Shown here: piece by piece, positions 35,739-39,003 of the stretch | How positions within the stretch are numbered: position 1 is the stretch's first letter | How the letters are laid out: every line of letters starts with the position of its first letter | Assembly (NCBI GenBank): GCA_030432115.1 | Contig: JAUIHY010000004.1 | Coordinates: 1-39,003, forward strand | Direction of reading: 5' to 3' | Origin: Gammaproteobacteria bacterium | GTDB lineage: Bacteria; Pseudomonadota; Gammaproteobacteria; Xanthomonadales; Marinicellaceae | DNA: 39,003 nucleotides | Notes under the pieces: model-generated | The model's database searches: none | Seen by the model: the letters and a program-made list of their open reading frames with translations, nothing else | What the model was told of the DNA's origin: nothing | Program-made: the position numbers and the translations under genes

Positions 35739-38306
35739 ATGCTATTTAAATTTATCTTTTTTTACGTGATTTTGGCGTGCTTGACAAGCACTGCTTTGGC
35801 ACAAGAGCAGCAAGGTCAAACATACCGAGTCGGTTATTTTTCAAGCCCGCCCTTGGCCTATTTAAATGAAGATACCCAACAAGCTGAAGGGTTGTTGGTT
35901 GATTTGATGAATCAAATGTCTAAGGAGCACCACTTCAAAATCAATTGGATTCATGAGGACTGGCCTACCTTATTGGAACTGGCTAAAAAAGACCAAATCG
36001 ATATGGTCACTTCTGCAGGCTATAACGCTGAACGAGCCAGTTATATGGATTTTTCAAAGCAAAGTTTCATCACTGTTTGGGGGCAGGTTTTTTTACCAAC
36101 CGATTCTGGGATTGAAAGTATTTTCGACTTATCCAACAAAACCATCGCCGCAATGAATGGCGATATCAATGCCATTAACTTACTTAAGCAATGTGAAGAA
36201 TTTGAAGTTGAGTGTCAAATCAAAGAAGTCAATGCATACCCTGAAATTTTTGAGTTGATAAAAAATAAAGAGGTGGACGGCGGTGTTTCCAATAATTTGG
36301 TTGGCCTAGAATATGTTAAAAACACTGAGATTCTCAGCAGCAGTGTGGTTTTTAACCCATTCAAAGTTTATGTGGCCATCCCCAAAAATCATGAACGTTC
36401 TTTACTCAATATTTTTGATCAATCCATTGCCCAGTGGAAACAAAATAAAAATTCTTTTTACTATTCAACCCGACTCAAATGGTTACAAGTAGAAACCGAC
36501 CAAATTTTCCCACCTTGGCTTTGGCCATTGTTACTTATTATTGGCCTAGTTACCCTGTTGGCCATTATTTTTGCAGCCTTGTTTAAGAGCCAAGTCAACC
36601 GCAGGGTCAAAGAACTTTCGGGCAGAGAAGAACAACTTCAACAAATCATCAACCTGGTGCCACACATGATTTATGTGGTGGATGTTAAGGGCAGCATATT
36701 ACTGGCCAACGAAACAGCCAGTCATTTTTTCGGTTTAACCACCAAAGCATTTGAATCGATCAACAGTGATCGCTTGATGTCATCGCGTCCAGAATATGAA
36801 CCGTTTTTTAACAATCAAATTTTACTGAACCCCAGAAATTCTCAGCCCATACACAAAGAGTATACCATCGATGATTTCAGTGGACAGGAACATGTCCTTT
36901 ATTTATCCCGCATGCCTTTCTTAGGCCGTCACGATGAATTACCTGCCATTTTAACTGTCGGCGTGGACATTACCGAAGCCAAAAAATTTGAGGAAAAAAT
37001 CAAATTCATGGCACAACATGATGCGCTGACCGATTTACCCAATCGCATATTGCTCAGTGATCGATTGACCCATTCATTGGATCGGGCCGCACAGCACAAA
37101 CACCATGGTGCCATTTTATTTCTGGACATTGACAATTTTAAAAACATCAATGATTCACAAGGCCACCACATTGGAGACTTGATGATCAAAGAAATGGCCA
37201 ATCGACTGAAAAGCATCATTGGTAAAGGCGATACCATTGCCAGATTGGGTGGCGATGAATTCATCATCGAGGTTTCGGAATTGGGCCAAGACTCTCAATC
37301 AGCAGAAACCAAAGCACTGAACATATGCGAACAAATCCTGCAATCAATCTCCCAAACATTTGTTCTCAAAGACCGTAAGTTTCACATCACCAGCAGCATT
37401 GGCATGGTCATATACCCCAGAGATGGGGACAACCAAAACGTATTGATTCAAAGAGCCGATACCGCCATGTATGAAGCCAAAGCCAGAGGTGGCAATCAAG
37501 TGGTGGTATTCAAAAACTTGTTAGAACAAGAAGTCATCAAATCTCATGAGCTCGAAAACGAACTGCGCAGGGCCTTGGACAAAAACCAAATACACCTAGC
37601 CTACCAACCAATCATTGCAGCAAACACAGGAAAAACCGCTGGGTATGAAGCCTTGATGCGTTGGCAACACCCTGTTAAAGGCATGATTCAACCTAATGAA
37701 TTCATTCCCATAGCTGAAAAAACCCACATCATTTTGGAATTGGGTTTCTGGGCTTTGGAACAAGCATGCAAACAAATCCAAACTTGGCAGTCCCAGAGTG
37801 ACCAACCATTTTTTGTGGCGGTTAATTTATCGGTAATTCAAATCAGAGACAACCAATTTTTGGAAAGGGTGACACAATTGATTCACCAATACCAAACGCC
37901 ACCCAATCATTTGGAAATAGAAGTGACTGAATCTGTGTTGATGCGGGAAACCAAACGCTCCATCAGGATATTAAAAGAATTAAAGCAGCTGGGCATCCGC
38001 ATTTCCATTGATGATTTTGGCACCGGCTATTCTTCGTTTAATTACATCAGAAAACTGCCTTTAGATAAAATTAAAATTGATCGTGCTTTCATTAAAGACA
38101 TTCCCAATGACAGCAGCAGCATAACCATCGTCAGGACAATTTTAGGCATGGCCAAAGAAATGAATTTTGATGTCGTGGCCGAAGGCATAGAAACCCAACA
38201 GCAGGTTGATTTCTTGAAAAAAGAACACTGTCACTTTTTTCAAGGTTACTTTTTTGCCAAGCCGCAAAGAAACACAGAATTAAACCAACAAATTCAAACC
38301 AAATAA
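35739..38306 (+). CDS. Membrane SBP-PAS-GGDEF-EAL protein (dual c-di-GMP domain sensor)
   Basis: 855 residues. Signal peptide 1-21, periplasmic solute-binding domain of the SBP_bac_3 type (about 27-245), membrane segment 260-282, cytoplasmic PAS (about 303-415), GGDEF (about 425-590, motif intact at 504-508) and EAL (about 605-845: YEALMRW 636-642, VNLSVIQ, IEVTESV, DDFGTG 758-763, AEGIE 814-818). Both catalytic domains look complete, so either synthesis or hydrolysis could dominate. The Asp of the inhibitory RxxD site is present, but the Arg position holds Gly (GKGD), so product inhibition there is unlikely. The SBP domain suggests sensing of an amino acid or similar small ligand. Monocistronic; weak ribosome-binding site. 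Confidence 0.93.
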   Translation: MLFKFIFFYVILACLTSTALAQEQQGQTYRVGYFSSPPLAYLNEDTQQAEGLLVDLMNQMSKEHHFKINWIHEDWPTLLELAKKDQIDMVTSAGYNAERASYMDFSKQSFITVWGQVFLPTDSGIESIFDLSNKTIAAMNGDINAINLLKQCEEFEVECQIKEVNAYPEIFELIKNKEVDGGVSNNLVGLEYVKNTEILSSSVVFNPFKVYVAIPKNHERSLLNIFDQSIAQWKQNKNSFYYSTRLKWLQVETDQIFPPWLWPLLLIIGLVTLLAIIFAALFKSQVNRRVKELSGREEQLQQIINLVPHMIYVVDVKGSILLANETASHFFGLTTKAFESINSDRLMSSRPEYEPFFNNQILLNPRNSQPIHKEYTIDDFSGQEHVLYLSRMPFLGRHDELPAILTVGVDITEAKKFEEKIKFMAQHDALTDLPNRILLSDRLTHSLDRAAQHKHHGAILFLDIDNFKNINDSQGHHIGDLMIKEMANRLKSIIGKGDTIARLGGDEFIIEVSELGQDSQSAETKALNICEQILQSISQTFVLKDRKFHITSSIGMVIYPRDGDNQNVLIQRADTAMYEAKARGGNQVVVFKNLLEQEVIKSHELENELRRALDKNQIHLAYQPIIAANTGKTAGYEALMRWQHPVKGMIQPNEFIPIAEKTHIILELGFWALEQACKQIQTWQSQSDQPFFVAVNLSVIQIRDNQFLERVTQLIHQYQTPPNHLEIEVTESVLMRETKRSIRILKELKQLGIRISIDDFGTGYSSFNYIRKLPLDKIKIDRAFIKDIPNDSSSITIVRTILGMAKEMNFDVVAEGIETQQQVDFLKKEHCHFFQGYFFAKPQRNTELNQQIQTK

Positions 38307-38424
38307 TTGAAACCCTTCCACTTAATCCAATTATTCATCTTAGGAGGAGAAATAAGCAATCAAACATTATCCAAAAATCTATCGAGGCAAAGCTCAGTAA
38401 TTAGCCAACGATTTCACTGGTAAG

Positions 38425-39003
38425 TCAGTGAGTCAGCACCTCTTGTATCGATGTTTTTTCCAATGCCGCTTCGATCAACTGATGACTGGGTCTGATTCGA
38501 TATTCTTCGGATAATTGCAGGTTGATTTTCTGTTTACTTCCAATGTAGTGGACATAGATATGAGCTTTACCCATGCCAAATTCTGACAGCAGGGATTCGA
38601 TGTCCTTGACTAAATTTTGGCTGTTTTCTTGACTGACAAAACACAAACGGTCGCAGTACAAGGCTATGGCGTCATTCAAACTCATCAAACTACTGATTTG
38701 GCAAGCAAAGTATTCTTTGTCGTCCTCTCCTTCTTTGCCCTTGAAGGTACGCTTTCCAGCGCTGCCTTCTATCATCACTATGGCATAATTCTCAATCTCT
38801 TCTTGGTATTCGATGAATTGTTTGGCTGTTAATGTGAATTCAAAACTCCCCGATGCGTCTGACAAGGCCATTTTCATTTTGTCACCAAAGCCCGGTCTGA
38901 TACCAGTCACCATACCAAGCAAGCGAAACTCGCCACCTGACTCCATGTTCTTTTCCATGTCTGACATGCGGCTCAATTCATAGCTGCATTGGTGTTCTAA
39001 ATA
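38425..39003 (-). CDS. dnaE: DNA polymerase III alpha subunit, C-terminal part (cut by window edge)
   Basis: The frame stays open to the right edge, giving 192 C-terminal codons. The visible part starts in YLEHQCSYELSR, the region before the OB-fold, then LLGMVTGIRPGFGDKMKMAL, SDASGSFEFTLTAKQFIEY and YAIVMIEGSAGKR: the OB/anti-codon-like nucleic-acid-binding domain of DnaE. The last 80 residues match the tau-binding tail region in length. No polymerase motifs are visible because they lie beyond the window. A separate small gene starting at 38976 or 38967 is unlikely, because the frame and the DnaE-like sequence continue upstream. No clear terminator follows in the 118-bp gap to 38306. Confidence 0.85.
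   Translation of the reverse strand, partial: YLEHQCSYELSRMSDMEKNMESGGEFRLLGMVTGIRPGFGDKMKMALSDASGSFEFTLTAKQFIEYQEEIENYAIVMIEGSAGKRTFKGKEGEDDKEYFACQISSLMSLNDAIALYCDRLCFVSQENSQNLVKDIESLLSEFGMGKAHIYVHYIGSKQKINLQLSEEYRIRPSHQLIEAALEKTSIQEVLTH

Noticed and set aside
38341-38412. Possible small plus-strand gene after an AGGAGG motif
   Set aside because: A perfect AGGAGG is followed by an open stretch of about 24 codons, but the codon at the right distance is ATA and no ATG, GTG or TTG is suitably placed. Probably chance or a relic.
38425-38976. Independent small gene with an OB-fold
   Set aside because: The frame continues without a stop to the window edge, and the added residues match the DnaE sequence just before its OB domain, so this is the end of dnaE.

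Overview
The window is a housekeeping chromosomal segment of a gammaproteobacterium with modest G+C (low-to-mid 40s % by eye). The gene order supports this. tig-clpP-clpX-lon-hupB-ppiD, alaS-csrA-tRNA-Ser-tRNA-Arg, guaB-guaA next to divergent xseA, and rnhA-dnaQ divergent from gloB are all typical Gammaproteobacteria neighbourhoods. I cannot name the genus from sequence alone. There is no phage, insertion sequence, CRISPR array or restriction/defence locus.

Layout. Positions 1-900: a lone tRNA-Arg(TCG), a decayed second copy of it interrupted by a palindrome-rich insert, and a small orphan gene. 917-3698 (minus): a DUF4398-like protein, an OmpA-C cell-wall protein and cystathionine beta-synthase. 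3737-5014 (plus): a lytic transglycosylase and a CPBP membrane protease. 4971-8473 (minus): guaB-guaA-tadA, the GMP branch plus tRNA deamination. 8521-10906 (plus): xseA, a membrane-anchored unknown and a YigZ/IMPACT protein. 10887-12799 (minus): corC and a DUF4105 (Lnb-like) membrane protein. 12886-15048 (minus): an SPFH-GYF protein and a zinc-ribbon membrane protein. 15121-18530: GNAT, PPK2, a glycine-zipper lipoprotein-like protein and a cNMP-EAL phosphodiesterase. 18677-27056 (minus): the proteostasis block ppiD, tRNA-Asp, tRNA-Val, hupB, lon, clpX, clpP, tig. 27089-28081 (minus): six tRNAs. 28363-34839 (minus): csrA, alaS, an FHA protein, serS, dnaQ, rnhA. 34888-38306 (plus): gloB and a large SBP-PAS-GGDEF-EAL protein. 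38425-39003 (minus): the C-terminal end of dnaE, cut by the window edge.

Functional themes are translation (nine tRNAs, alaS, serS, tadA, csrA), protein quality control (tig, ClpXP, Lon, PpiD), Pol III replication and repair (DnaQ, DnaE, RNase HI, ExoVII), envelope maintenance, and cyclic-nucleotide signalling (two EAL proteins, one with a cNMP sensor).

The most unusual content is not a gene. Three short elements (276-351, 27850-27920, 28154-28215) share one architecture: four consecutive hairpins in fixed order. Hairpin 2 has a near-invariant CCC(C)TTCGGG(G) sequence and hairpin 4 has an invariant GT-TCCAG-AC apex, while the remaining stems differ in sequence but keep pairing. All three abut fragments of tRNA genes. 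Two of them interrupt the T-loop of a tRNA remnant at essentially the same position and in the same orientation. This looks like a small, structured, probably mobile repeat family aimed at tRNA T-arms; I do not recognise it as a named family.
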